Positions 42,910 to 56,231 of a stretch of 64,000 bases of DNA are shown here, one piece after another; within the stretch, counting starts at the first letter, position 1, and the number at the start of each line of letters is the position of its first letter. A program made the position numbers and the translations under genes. This stretch comes from Candidatus Gastranaerophilales bacterium (lineage in GTDB: Bacteria > Cyanobacteriota > Vampirovibrionia > Gastranaerophilales > Gastranaerophilaceae). The notes beneath the pieces are model-generated. The model made no database searches, was not told where the DNA came from, and worked only from the letters and a program-made list of their open reading frames with translations. The stretch is taken from NCBI GenBank assembly GCA_944325655.1, contig CALVAW010000002.1, positions 1-64,000 of the forward strand. The letters run 5' to 3'.

Positions 42910-44178
42910 ATGGATAAAAAATTAAAAATAGGACTAATAGGTCTTGGTACAGTAGGTCAGGGTGTTTTGAAGGTATTGTCAAAACATGATGATATCGAGG
43001 TAGTTGCAGCTGCTGTTAAGAATATTAATAAAAAACGTGATGTTTCAGTAAAAAATCTTACATCAGATGCTTTTGAGCTTGCAAATGACCCGGATATTGA
43101 CGTTATTGTTGAAGTTGCCGGAGGTACGTCGGTTTTTGACGTTTTAAAAACAGCTATATTAAATAAAAAACATGTTGTAACGGCCAATAAGGAACTTTTA
43201 GCAAAATGCGGAAGTGAGCTTTTTGATTTAGCTCGAAAAAACAAAGTTGTTATCTTGTATGAAGCAGCAGTTGCAGGCGGTATTCCTATTATTTTTCCGA
43301 TTAAATCCAGTCTTAAAGCCAATGAATTTACCGCTGTGGCAGGTATATTGAACGGTACTACAAATTATATTCTGACTAAAATGGATGAAGATAATATTAG
43401 TTATGAAGAGTGTCTTTTAAAAGCTCAGCAACTTGGTTATGCCGAAACTGATCCCACGGGTGATGTTGAAGGTTTTGACGCTATGTATAAAATTGCAGTG
43501 TTGTCAAATATAGTTTTCAATAAAAGAATAGATGTGAATAAGATATATCGAGAAGGTATTACAAATATTACTTCTCTTGATATGAAATTAGCAGATGAAT
43601 TCGGATATAAAATTAAACTAATTGCGCTTGCTAAATTAATGCAAGATTTTCAAGGCAAATCTGCATTAGATATTAGAGTTCATCCTATGTTGGTCTCAAA
43701 AAAACGTGCTTTGTCAGATGTAAAAAATGCCACTAATGCGGTCATGTTGAAGGGATTCCCGGTTGATGAAGTCATGTTTGTCGGTCCCGGAGCGGGCGAA
43801 TTTCCTACTGCAAGTTCTGTTGTCGGGGATATTTTAGCAATAAAAGCTGAAATCCATCGCGGAGATGATATTTTACCAATGTCTGTTTGTCATCATAATG
43901 AATTTGCAAACCAAATTGATGTGGAGCATACCGTAAATTGCTATTATTTAAGGATTATAGCTTCAAATACTCCCGGTACAATCGGAAAAATCGGCTTGGC
44001 CTGCGGCAAATATAACATTAATTTGTCTTGCATTTTGCAAAAAGGGGTTAATGATGACGGAAGTGCAACTATTATTGTAATTACGGAAGAATGTTTGGAA
44101 AAAGATATTAATTTGATGATTAAATCTATCGAAGAAGATTCAAAAATAAAAGTTTTAAACAGAATAAGGGTTATGTAG
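42910..44178 (+). CDS. hom: Homoserine dehydrogenase
   Basis: The start at ATG 42910 gives KIGLIGLGTVGQGVLKVL at the N-terminus, the NAD(P)-binding fold; the longer upstream frame adds a non-family segment. The 422-residue enzyme reduces aspartate semialdehyde to homoserine. VTANKELLA, AAVAGGIPII, GILNGTTNYIL and the catalytic region GYAETDPTGDVEGFDA are intact. A C-terminal ACT domain (YYLRIIASNTPGTIGKIG) is likely to sense threonine. The stop is followed directly by the thrC ATG. Confidence 0.97.
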   Translation: MDKKLKIGLIGLGTVGQGVLKVLSKHDDIEVVAAAVKNINKKRDVSVKNLTSDAFELANDPDIDVIVEVAGGTSVFDVLKTAILNKKHVVTANKELLAKCGSELFDLARKNKVVILYEAAVAGGIPIIFPIKSSLKANEFTAVAGILNGTTNYILTKMDEDNISYEECLLKAQQLGYAETDPTGDVEGFDAMYKIAVLSNIVFNKRIDVNKIYREGITNITSLDMKLADEFGYKIKLIALAKLMQDFQGKSALDIRVHPMLVSKKRALSDVKNATNAVMLKGFPVDEVMFVGPGAGEFPTASSVVGDILAIKAEIHRGDDILPMSVCHHNEFANQIDVEHTVNCYYLRIIASNTPGTIGKIGLACGKYNINLSCILQKGVNDDGSATIIVITEECLEKDINLMIKSIEEDSKIKVLNRIRVM

Positions 44179-45231
44179 ATGAAATATTCGGGATTAATAG
44201 AAAAATATAGGAAGTATTTACCTGTAAGCGAATTAACAAAAGTTGTTTCTTTGTGCGAAGGTGCTACGCCTCTAATAAAAGCCGATAATCTGGCAAGAGA
44301 GATAGGTCTAAATATTAACCTATATTTAAAATACGAAGGATTAAATCCCACCGGCAGCTTTAAGGATAGAGGTATGACCATGGCTGTTACAAAGGCTAAA
44401 GAGGAAGGTTCGAAAGCGGTAATATGCGCATCGACAGGTAATACGTCAGCATCTGCTGCTGCTTATGCCACAAGAGCCGGAATGAGTTGTTGTGTTTTAA
44501 TACCGGACGGACATATAGCAATGGGTAAATTATCTCAGGCTATGATGTACGGTGCGAATATTATTGCAATAAACGGCAATTTTGATGAAGCACTTGATGC
44601 TGTTCGGGAGATATCATCTAATTACCCTATTACTCTTGTAAATTCGGTTAATCCGTATAGAATAGAGGGACAAAAAACAGGCGCATTCGAAATTGTAGAC
44701 GATTTACTTGATGCTCCTGATTATCATTTTATTCCTGTGGGAAACGCCGGAAATATTACCGCATATTGGAAGGGTTATAAGGAATATTATGCAGAAAATA
44801 AGTGTTCTAAACTTCCGAAAATGATGGGAGTACAAGCACAAGGTGCGGCTCCTATAGTTTTGGGACATAAAATTGACGATCCTGAAACAATTGCAACTGC
44901 CATCAGAATTGGCAATCCTGCCAGTTGGAAATATGCACAAACTGCGCTTGATGAATCTAACGGCAAAATTGATATGGTCTCCGATGACGAAATATTAAAT
45001 GCTTACAGGCTTCTTACCAGAACAGAAGGAGTTTTTGCCGAACCTGCTTCTGCTTCCAGTGTTGCAGGTTTGATTAAACTTAAAAATGAAATAAAAGAAA
45101 ATACTACCGTTGTCTGTGTTTTAACAGGAAACGGTCTGAAAGATCCGAGTAATGCTATTGAATATTCATGTAATGAAATTCATAAGTGTTCTTCAAATGT
45201 AGATGATATTGTTAAAATTATTAAATTGTAG
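44179..45231 (+). CDS. thrC: Threonine synthase
   Basis: The 350-residue PLP enzyme turns phosphohomoserine into threonine. The PLP lysine is in [11 protein letters not shown] (about residues 55-65), the phosphate-binding loop is [15 protein letters not shown], and [11 protein letters not shown] follows. It belongs to the short, one-domain class. It starts on the base after the hom stop. leuS follows after nine bases. Threonine synthesis also needs thrB, which is not in the window. Confidence 0.97.
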   Translation: MKYSGLIEKYRKYLPVSELTKVVSLCEGATPLIKADNLAREIGLNINLYLKYEGLNPTGSFKDRGMTMAVTKAKEEGSKAVICASTGNTSASAAAYATRAGMSCCVLIPDGHIAMGKLSQAMMYGANIIAINGNFDEALDAVREISSNYPITLVNSVNPYRIEGQKTGAFEIVDDLLDAPDYHFIPVGNAGNITAYWKGYKEYYAENKCSKLPKMMGVQAQGAAPIVLGHKIDDPETIATAIRIGNPASWKYAQTALDESNGKIDMVSDDEILNAYRLLTRTEGVFAEPASASSVAGLIKLKNEIKENTTVVCVLTGNGLKDPSNAIEYSCNEIHKCSSNVDDIVKIIKL

Positions 45232-45240
45232 GAATAAGTT

Positions 45241-47709
45241 ATGTTAGAAAAAGAATATTACCCTCAACAAATTGAAAAAAAATGGTTTGATATTTGGGAG
45301 AAAAATTCTCCTTATAAGGCGGATAACAATTCTTCCAAACCAAAGTATTATGCGCTTTCGATGTTCCCGTATCCTTCCGGAAAATTACATATGGGACATG
45401 TTAGAAATTATACAATAACTGATGTTGTTGCTCGCTTTAAAAAAGCGCAAGGGTATAATGTTCTTCATCCTATGGGTTGGGATAGTTTTGGTTTGCCTGC
45501 TGAAAATGCTGCAATTCAACATGGTGCCGACCCTGAAACCTGGACATTGGACAATATTGCCTATATGAAAAAGCAACTGAAAATGTTGGGATTGTCTGTT
45601 GATTGGGACAGGGAAGTTACAACTTGTCTTCCGGATTATTATAAATGGACTCAATGGTTGTTTTTGCAATTATATAAAAAAGGTTTAGCTTATAAAAAAA
45701 CTGCACCGGTTAATTGGTGTGAAAATTGTCATACTGTATTAGCAAATGAACAGGTAATTGAAGGAAAATGCTGGAGATGTGATTGTGAAGTTACCAAAAA
45801 AAATCTTTCTCAATGGTTTTTGAAAATTACTGATTATTCTGAAGAGCTTTTAAAAGATTTGGATTTGCTAACGGGTTGGGGTGACAATGTTAAAACCATG
45901 CAAGCAAATTGGATAGGCAAATCTGAAGGTGCAATTTTAAAATTTAAAGTTAAAGAGATAGATGGCTTGGAAATTCCTGTATATACTACTCGTGCGGATA
46001 CAGCATTCGGAATAACATATTTGGTTGTTGCACCTGAATATAAGGATATTGAAAAGTTAACAACTCCTGAAAATAAAGAAAGGGTTGAAGAATACAGAAA
46101 CAATGCAAAAAAATTATCTGAAATAGAACGTTTGTCTACGGAACGCATTAAGACAGGCGTTCCTTTGGGTACGCATATAATTAACCCTTTTAACGGTCGT
46201 GTTTGTCCTGTTTGGGTGGCTGATTATGCTCTTGTTGATTACGGAACAGGCGCAGTTATGGCTGTTCCTTATCATGATGAAAGAGATTTTGATTTTGCAA
46301 AAAAATATAATCTGCCTATGGTACAAGTAATAGACGGAGAAGATTTTAAAGAAAATGAGTGTTATCCTCAAAAACAAGGTATTTTAGTAAACAGCAATCA
46401 ATTTAACGGTTTGTCTGCCGAGGTTGCACGTAGCAAAATAACTCAATATGCCCTTGAAAGTGGATTTGGTGAGTTTAAAACGCAGTATCGTTTGCGTGAT
46501 TGGTTGATTTCACGTCAAAGATATTGGGGTGCTCCTATACCTGTTGTTTATTGTCCTCATTGCGGAACGGTACCTGTAGATGAAAAAGATTTACCGGTTT
46601 TACTTCCTAAAGATGTTGATTTTAGTGTTAAAGGTATGTCTCCTATTGAAACCAGTCCGACATTTAAAGAAACAATTTGTCCTGTTTGCGGAGCAAAAGC
46701 GCAACGTGAAACAGATACTATGGATACTTTTGTATGTTCCAGTTGGTATTATATGCGCTATGCGGACGCAAGAAATAGCGAAAAATGTTTTGATAAAGAT
46801 TTGGTTGACAAATGGCTTCCCGTTGATCAATATATAGGCGGCATTGAACATGCTATATTGCATTTATTGTATTCCAGATTTATTACGAAAGCTCTTAGGG
46901 ATTGCGGTCTTTTAAATTTTGATGAGCCTTTTAAAAATCTTTTAACTCAAGGTATGGTTTTGAAAGATGGCTCTAAAATGTCTAAATCAAAGGGCAATAC
47001 CGTTGATCCTGATGACATATATAAAAATTACGGAGCTGATACTGCTCGTTTGTTTATATTATCTGATTCGCCTCCGGCCAGAGATTTTGATTGGACTGAT
47101 GCAGGCGTTGAGGGCTGCTATAAATTTATTTGTCGTGTCTACAGGTTATTTTCCAAATATCAAAATTTAATTAAATTGGACTATAATTTTGATTTTTCAA
47201 CTTTGTTAAAGGCAGATAGTGATTTGGTACGCAAAACACATATTACGGTTAAAAAAATAACAAATGATATTGAAAATGAATTTCAGTTCAATACGGTTAT
47301 TTCTTCATATCGAGAATTTACAAACGCTATATATGAATACGTCAGCGATGAAAAATCGATAAATCAGGATGTGTTGAGTTTTTCACTTTTGACTTTGTTA
47401 AAGTTAATTTCTCCTGTCTGTGTTTTTATGTCTGAACAGATTTATTCTTCACTAGGAGGAACTTGTTCTATTCACAATTTACCTTGGTGTAAATATGATG
47501 ATAATTTAGCAAAAACTGCAACAATCACACTTATTGTACAAGTAAACGGCAAAATAAAAGATAAGCTCGAAGTTGAATCTGATTTAAGTTCAGAGGAGCT
47601 TGAGAAATTAGCAAAATCTGCTCCGAAGGCTTCAGAATTTATTAAAGATAAGACCGTATTAAAAACAATTGTTGTACCGAATAAGTTGGTTAATATTGTT
47701 GTTAAATAA
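45241..47709 (+). CDS. leuS: Leucyl-tRNA synthetase
   Basis: The 822-residue class I enzyme has FPYPSGKLHMGHVRNYT (HIGH), the zinc-knuckle region NWCENCHTVLANEQV, a CP1 editing domain with TTRADTAFGI and HDERDFDFA, and KMSKSKGNTVDPDDI. The C-terminal region ends VVPNKLVNIVV, as in bacterial enzymes. It is the last gene of the hom-thrC-leuS run, with a GGAATAAGTT site before its ATG. A terminator follows the stop by three bases. Confidence 0.97.
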   Translation: MLEKEYYPQQIEKKWFDIWEKNSPYKADNNSSKPKYYALSMFPYPSGKLHMGHVRNYTITDVVARFKKAQGYNVLHPMGWDSFGLPAENAAIQHGADPETWTLDNIAYMKKQLKMLGLSVDWDREVTTCLPDYYKWTQWLFLQLYKKGLAYKKTAPVNWCENCHTVLANEQVIEGKCWRCDCEVTKKNLSQWFLKITDYSEELLKDLDLLTGWGDNVKTMQANWIGKSEGAILKFKVKEIDGLEIPVYTTRADTAFGITYLVVAPEYKDIEKLTTPENKERVEEYRNNAKKLSEIERLSTERIKTGVPLGTHIINPFNGRVCPVWVADYALVDYGTGAVMAVPYHDERDFDFAKKYNLPMVQVIDGEDFKENECYPQKQGILVNSNQFNGLSAEVARSKITQYALESGFGEFKTQYRLRDWLISRQRYWGAPIPVVYCPHCGTVPVDEKDLPVLLPKDVDFSVKGMSPIETSPTFKETICPVCGAKAQRETDTMDTFVCSSWYYMRYADARNSEKCFDKDLVDKWLPVDQYIGGIEHAILHLLYSRFITKALRDCGLLNFDEPFKNLLTQGMVLKDGSKMSKSKGNTVDPDDIYKNYGADTARLFILSDSPPARDFDWTDAGVEGCYKFICRVYRLFSKYQNLIKLDYNFDFSTLLKADSDLVRKTHITVKKITNDIENEFQFNTVISSYREFTNAIYEYVSDEKSINQDVLSFSLLTLLKLISPVCVFMSEQIYSSLGGTCSIHNLPWCKYDDNLAKTATITLIVQVNGKIKDKLEVESDLSSEELEKLAKSAPKASEFIKDKTVLKTIVVPNKLVNIVVK

Positions 47710-47712
47710 GTT

Positions 47713-47736
47713 AAAACCGCTTTAATTAGCGGTTTT
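47713..47736. terminator. Shared terminator of leuS and deoB
   Basis: AAAACCGC pairs with GCGGTTTT over an eight-base loop. The hairpin overlaps the last codons of deoB on the other strand. Confidence 0.75.
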
Positions 47737-48864
47737 ACTTAATAAATATTCTTTTATTACATCACTTACGTACGATAGGCTGTCTTTTGTACCGATGTTT
47801 TTGCCTATGTAATTTTTTTTGTACATTAAATAAGGAACACGTTCTCTGGTATGGTCAGAGCCTCTGAATGTCGGGTCACATCCGTGATCGGCTGTTATTA
47901 TCAATATATCATCATTGCTCATTGCTTCAATAAATTTCGGAATGTATGAATCTATCTCCTCGATTGCTTTTTTATAGCCTAAAGAATCCCTTCTGTGACC
48001 GTAGAGCATATCTGTGTCGACAAGATTTGTAAAAATTAAGTCGAAATTCCTGTCTGTTATTGAATTCAGAGTAACTTTCAGTCCTTCAGCATTTCCTTTT
48101 GTTGGAATTTTGTCAGTAATTCCGCTGCCGGAGAATATATCATATATTTTTCCTATTCCTAAGACCTTTTTATTATTTTTGACAAGAATATTTAAAAGAG
48201 TATCTTTTGGAGGTTTAACGGAATAATCATGCCTCAAACCGCCTATTCTTGTCGGTTTAGAATTTATTATTTTGTAAGGTCTTGCTATAACTCTTGATAT
48301 AGCTGCGTTATTTTTATCCAATATTTCTCTTGCAATTTTGCACCATTCATATAATTTTTCCAAAGGAATAATATCTATATCCGCTGCAATTTGAAAAACG
48401 CTGTCTGCAGAAGTGTATATTATCGGGAATTTTGTTTTTTGATGTTCGTCATTTAATTCTTCTATTATCTTGGTTCCCGAGGCGGGATAATTTCCTAATA
48501 TGCCTTTGCAGCCACTCAATAATATAAATTCGCTTATGATTTTTGTGTCAAATTTCTCATACGTTTTAAAAGGGCTGTCTAAAACAAGACCCATTAGCTC
48601 CCAGTGTCCGGTTGTTGTATCTTTGCCTTTGGATTTCATGTTTAAAATTCCATAGTCAGCAGTCGGCGTTTGTGTTTTGTTTACGCCTTTAATGTTTGTT
48701 ATATTGCCTATGCCCATTTTTTCCAGATTTGGAATATTTAGTCCGTTTTCTTTATTTGCAAGATTTACTAAAGTATTTACGCTTAATTCGTCTCCAAATT
48801 CTTTAGCATCAGGCAATGCGCCGATACCCATAGAGTCGATTACTATTACTATAGCTCTTTTCAT
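47722..48864 (-). CDS. deoB: Phosphopentomutase
   Basis: The 380-residue metalloenzyme interconverts ribose 1- and 5-phosphate (and deoxyribose forms) in nucleoside salvage. It opens IVIVIDSMGIGALPDA (metal Asp), has KDTTTGHWELMGL with the phosphorylated Thr, and continues LVDTDMLYGHRRD and ITADHGCDPTFRGSDHTRE. All metal residues are present. A TTGAGG site precedes the ATG inside the end of the decarboxylase gene upstream, so the two genes form an operon. Confidence 0.96.
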   Translation of the reverse strand: MKRAIVIVIDSMGIGALPDAKEFGDELSVNTLVNLANKENGLNIPNLEKMGIGNITNIKGVNKTQTPTADYGILNMKSKGKDTTTGHWELMGLVLDSPFKTYEKFDTKIISEFILLSGCKGILGNYPASGTKIIEELNDEHQKTKFPIIYTSADSVFQIAADIDIIPLEKLYEWCKIAREILDKNNAAISRVIARPYKIINSKPTRIGGLRHDYSVKPPKDTLLNILVKNNKKVLGIGKIYDIFSGSGITDKIPTKGNAEGLKVTLNSITDRNFDLIFTNLVDTDMLYGHRRDSLGYKKAIEEIDSYIPKFIEAMSNDDILIITADHGCDPTFRGSDHTRERVPYLMYKKNYIGKNIGTKDSLSYVSDVIKEYLLSKTAN

Positions 48865-52229
<3,365 letters not shown>

Positions 52230-52230
52230 T

Positions 52231-52950
52231 ATGAGAAAAAAATTATTGATTTCGTTTACAATTATGAGTTTGGCTTTTTTGCCAGTTTTTGCAAGCGACG
52301 TTATTGAATCTGTTATGAATATTGAGGCGCAAAAGGTAAAAGAAGTTGCACCGGATACTGCTACTATAAGATTTTATGTTGAAAATACCGGAATAAATTT
52401 AAATGATTTAAAAGAAAAAAATGATAAAATCGTCAATGCTGCAATAAATGCAATAAAATCAAAATTAAATTCAGATGAATCGGTAAAAACAGTCGCTTTT
52501 AGTGTCAATAATGTTTATTCATACAAAGATAAAGTAAGAATTTTTCAAAAATATGAAGTAAAAAACGGATTTGAAGTTAAATTAAAAGACTTATCAAAAA
52601 TTTCAGAAATTATTAAAATTGCGATGGATAATGATATAAAAAATATCGGACAACTCAATTTTTCAATTTCAGACGGAGAAGCAATCTGTAATCAAGCTAT
52701 GTCTGATGCAATTAAAATAGCGCAAAATCGTGCTAATTATCTTGCGCAAGCATCAGGAACTCAAATTTCTAAAATTAAATCAATAAATCCATATTGTTCT
52801 TTGAATTCAAATACGGTAGTTCCCAGAATGTATGTTAATTCAATGTCTGCAAAAGCTTCAGACGGTGCAATGGAAAATGTAGTCGACACTATTGAGCCGG
52901 GGGTTATCAGTGTTAGAGCAAGTGTTAATATTGCATACTATTTAAAATAA
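52231..52950 (+). CDS. SIMPL-domain (DUF541) exported protein
   Basis: The ATG at 52231 follows GGAGG by five bases and gives a proper signal peptide (LISFTIMSLAFLPVFA, cleaved near residue 21). The 239-residue protein shows the SIMPL pattern: ATIRFYVENTG, NAAINAIKSKL, YSYKDKVRIFQKYEVKNGFEVKLKDLS, then ADAIKIAQNRA-like DAIKIAQNRANYLAQASG. The family is periplasmic or outer membrane, with no settled activity. It is translated from the ligA transcript. Confidence 0.87.
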   Translation: MRKKLLISFTIMSLAFLPVFASDVIESVMNIEAQKVKEVAPDTATIRFYVENTGINLNDLKEKNDKIVNAAINAIKSKLNSDESVKTVAFSVNNVYSYKDKVRIFQKYEVKNGFEVKLKDLSKISEIIKIAMDNDIKNIGQLNFSISDGEAICNQAMSDAIKIAQNRANYLAQASGTQISKIKSINPYCSLNSNTVVPRMYVNSMSAKASDGAMENVVDTIEPGVISVRASVNIAYYLK

Positions 52951-53063
52951 CTCTTGCATTTTTTTCGTGCTAATGTTATCTTAATATTGTTGGCACCGTA
53001 TGGAATTTTTGTTCTATTTTAATTCGGGTGCATGTTATGTGAGTAGTTTGTCACGGATAATTT

Positions 53064-56000
53064 GTGAAGTATACATTTAACAATAAATTCTTAAAAGATA
53101 ATTCTAAACCGGGCTCTTTTAGAAGAGGTTATGAAACCTATCAAAAAGGCTTGGTTGAAGATGTTAAATTCAACGAAAATATTGTAAGAGCCAAGGTTAA
53201 AGGCAATTATAAGTCTCATTATGATGTAGGTATAAAATTTACTAAATCAGATGTTCGCCCGACTTGTAATTGTCCTTTGGAAGAGCCTTGGTGCAAACAT
53301 GCAATAGCTCTTGGTTTTTATTCATTAAAAAATCATTTTTGGGAAGAATTTTTATATGAAAAATTAAACATTGAACCGAATTTAATTGATGAAGAATTGC
53401 CTATGTGCGAAAACCCACAGGGTGATTTCATATTTCATTTTAACCCCAAGAGAAGACAGAATTTCTTTTCAATATTGGTTATGAACAGACATACCAAAAA
53501 AGTAATCAGGGATTTAGAGGCAGTTTTTAAGCAGATTATTTTAAAACAAAAAGAAGATGAAAATTTTGAATTAACAAATTCACAAAAGTTAGAAGTAGTA
53601 ATGTTTAAAATGCTTTTAAGCCAATCCAGATTAGATAAAAAATCCGGTTGGTATGATGTTCAAATTAATAAATTTGATGAGTTTTTTAAGATGCTATCAA
53701 AAATGGATGATGTTATTGATGCTAAAACTCATAAAAAAATAAGATTTGCTAAAGATATTTGGAATTTGTGTTTGGATGTAAATGTTTCTTATGTCGGAAA
53801 CGTTCTTTTGAGTTTGTATTGGAAGCGTCCAGATATCGATGAAATATATCCTTTTGAAGAAGTGAGATATTTTTCAAGACAGCTTAAATGGGGAAGATAT
53901 AAAGATGTTATATTTCAAGCTGATACGCAAGTTAGTGTTGTTCCCCAGTATTTAACAAAAGCGAGTTTTTCCGATATTAAAGATGCTGACGGCGGAAAGT
54001 TTGTCTATGAAGAACTTCCGAAATTAAAGGAAGTTATGACGGTTAATATGTCGGAAGAAATGGAGAAGCTTTCTTTTGAGAAACGTCCTCCGAAATGTAT
54101 TGTTGAGCTTGGAGTTGACTATGATCAATCTTTAAAAGCTTCTTTGGATTTTGAATATGACGGTGTCAGAGTTCCTTATCAAAAACAATATAAAAGTCCT
54201 TATGTTACAATAAAGGACCCTGCAAAAGATTTGTTGTACTGGATAAAACGTGATATGCAGTTTGAGCAATCTGCTTATCAAATGCTTCTTGCATGCAGAT
54301 TTGCACCGGTTCAATCAAATAATCTTGCTCTTGATAAAGAGTATGCTATAGATTTTTATAATTATTATATTTCTAAAGCCGGTAAAAACTGGGTATTTAT
54401 CGAAAAAGATGACTTATCTTTTTATAAATTAAATAAAAAAGGTCTAAAATTGGTAGCAGAAATAGACTTTTTACCTGACAGTATTGATAAATTTTATATT
54501 GAATTAAAAGGTTTAGCTGAAGATAAGGAGCTTGATTTTGAAAAAATTATAGATATGACTTATGAAGGCTCAAAATATTTTAATATTCCTTCCGGCGGTC
54601 AAGTGTCAATTCCTGTTGATGATATTCTATCTTTATTAAAATCTTTTAATACTTATGATGTTTATAAAAACGATGAAGAGAAATATATCGTAAAAACATA
54701 TAGAGCCGGAGTAGTTTCCGAAATGGAGAAAATGGGAATAACTCTTAAAATGAGCAGAGGATTTTCTAAATTTTGGAAGGAGATTTCAACATTTTCAACT
54801 ATGGACACAACCCCGCTTCCTAAGGCTGTCAAGGCTGAGCTGCGTGAATATCAACTTAAAGGTTATACTTGGCTCTGGTTTTTATACAAGTACGGTTTAA
54901 ATGGCGTACTTGCCGATGATATGGGTTTGGGTAAGACTCTACAGACACTCACATTATTACAAAAAGCAAAAGAAAAGGACGGAAAAGAACCTACATTGGT
55001 TGTTTGTCCTACATCAGTTGTTTTTAATTGGGAAAAAGAAATTGAAAAATTTGCTTCAAATTTAAAATATTTGACTTTAACAGGTGCGGACAGAAAATCT
55101 AAATTTAAAGAAATTGATAAATATGATGTCGTTATAACGAGTTATGCACTTGTAAGACGTGATATTGAGTGTCTTAAAAAGTATAAATTCCGTTATGTAA
55201 TTTTGGACGAGTCTCAAAATATAAAAAATTCGACAAGTCAAACTTCAAAAGCATGTAAAATGTTGAATGCTTCTCATAGATTGGCTCTTTCCGGTACACC
55301 TATAGAAAATAAACTTGAAGAACTTTGGAGCGTGTTTGACTTTTTGATGCCCGGATTTTTGTTTGATGCTAATGAATTTAATCACAGATTTGTTAATCCT
55401 ATTGTTGAAAATGAAGATACCGAAGTTCAAAAACGTTTAAAATCTCAAATTTATCCTTTTATTTTAAGAAGAATGAAACGAGATGTCGCAAAAGATTTGC
55501 CTGATAAAATTGAATCGGTTGCATATTGTGAACTTACTCCCGATCAGAAGGATTTATATTTACAGGTGCTTGATTCAACAAAAGAAGAATTGTTTAAATC
55601 TATTGAAACGGTTGGTCTTGAAAAATCCAGAATGTCAATTTTCTCTGCATTATTGCGCTTGAGGCAAATATGTTGTCATCCAAGATTGTATGATAAAGAG
55701 GGACAATTGGGTATTAATGAATCCGGAAAATTTGAACATTTGCAAGATATGCTTGAAGAAATAATATCTGAAAAGCATAGAATTTTATTGTTCTCACAGT
55801 TTGTCGGAATGTTGGACATTATTAAAGCATGGTTGGATGAAAAAGGTATAAAACATGAATATTTGTCCGGAAAAACTAAAGACAGAGAAGCTGTAGTTGA
55901 AAGATTTAATAATGATCCTACTATTCCGATATTTCTTGTTTCGCTCAAAGCCGGTGGAACAGGTTTAAATCTTACGGGAGCTGATTATGTAATCCACTAT

Positions 56001-56231
56001 GACCCATGGTGGAATCCTGCAGTTGAGGATCAAGCAACAGACAGAGCTTATCGTATCGGTCAAACAAAAAAAGTATTTGTTTATAGATTGATTACCAAAA
56101 ATACTGTTGAAGAAAAAATTCAAGCTCTTAAATCTAAAAAACGGTCTTTGGTTGATAGTGTAATTTCGATTGACAGAAATATTGTTAAATCCTTGACTTA
56201 TCAAGATATCAAAGATATTTTCTCGATTTAA
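53064..56231 (+). CDS. SNF2-family helicase with SWIM zinc finger
   Basis: The 1055-residue ATPase starts at GTG without a clear ribosome site. The SWIM finger is CNC...CKH at residues 68-79. The central 480 residues are unassigned and helical. The SNF2 core has DDMGLGKT (Walker A), LDESQNIKN in place of DEAH, LSGTPIENKLEELWS, RLRQICCHPRLY, LVSLKAGGTGLNLTGADYV and TDRAYRIGQTKKVFVYRL. Such proteins move along DNA and are thought to remodel protein-DNA complexes; the bacterial role is unclear. The stop overlaps the end of the next gene on the other strand by four bases. Confidence 0.93.
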   Translation: MKYTFNNKFLKDNSKPGSFRRGYETYQKGLVEDVKFNENIVRAKVKGNYKSHYDVGIKFTKSDVRPTCNCPLEEPWCKHAIALGFYSLKNHFWEEFLYEKLNIEPNLIDEELPMCENPQGDFIFHFNPKRRQNFFSILVMNRHTKKVIRDLEAVFKQIILKQKEDENFELTNSQKLEVVMFKMLLSQSRLDKKSGWYDVQINKFDEFFKMLSKMDDVIDAKTHKKIRFAKDIWNLCLDVNVSYVGNVLLSLYWKRPDIDEIYPFEEVRYFSRQLKWGRYKDVIFQADTQVSVVPQYLTKASFSDIKDADGGKFVYEELPKLKEVMTVNMSEEMEKLSFEKRPPKCIVELGVDYDQSLKASLDFEYDGVRVPYQKQYKSPYVTIKDPAKDLLYWIKRDMQFEQSAYQMLLACRFAPVQSNNLALDKEYAIDFYNYYISKAGKNWVFIEKDDLSFYKLNKKGLKLVAEIDFLPDSIDKFYIELKGLAEDKELDFEKIIDMTYEGSKYFNIPSGGQVSIPVDDILSLLKSFNTYDVYKNDEEKYIVKTYRAGVVSEMEKMGITLKMSRGFSKFWKEISTFSTMDTTPLPKAVKAELREYQLKGYTWLWFLYKYGLNGVLADDMGLGKTLQTLTLLQKAKEKDGKEPTLVVCPTSVVFNWEKEIEKFASNLKYLTLTGADRKSKFKEIDKYDVVITSYALVRRDIECLKKYKFRYVILDESQNIKNSTSQTSKACKMLNASHRLALSGTPIENKLEELWSVFDFLMPGFLFDANEFNHRFVNPIVENEDTEVQKRLKSQIYPFILRRMKRDVAKDLPDKIESVAYCELTPDQKDLYLQVLDSTKEELFKSIETVGLEKSRMSIFSALLRLRQICCHPRLYDKEGQLGINESGKFEHLQDMLEEIISEKHRILLFSQFVGMLDIIKAWLDEKGIKHEYLSGKTKDREAVVERFNNDPTIPIFLVSLKAGGTGLNLTGADYVIHYDPWWNPAVEDQATDRAYRIGQTKKVFVYRLITKNTVEEKIQALKSKKRSLVDSVISIDRNIVKSLTYQDIKDIFSI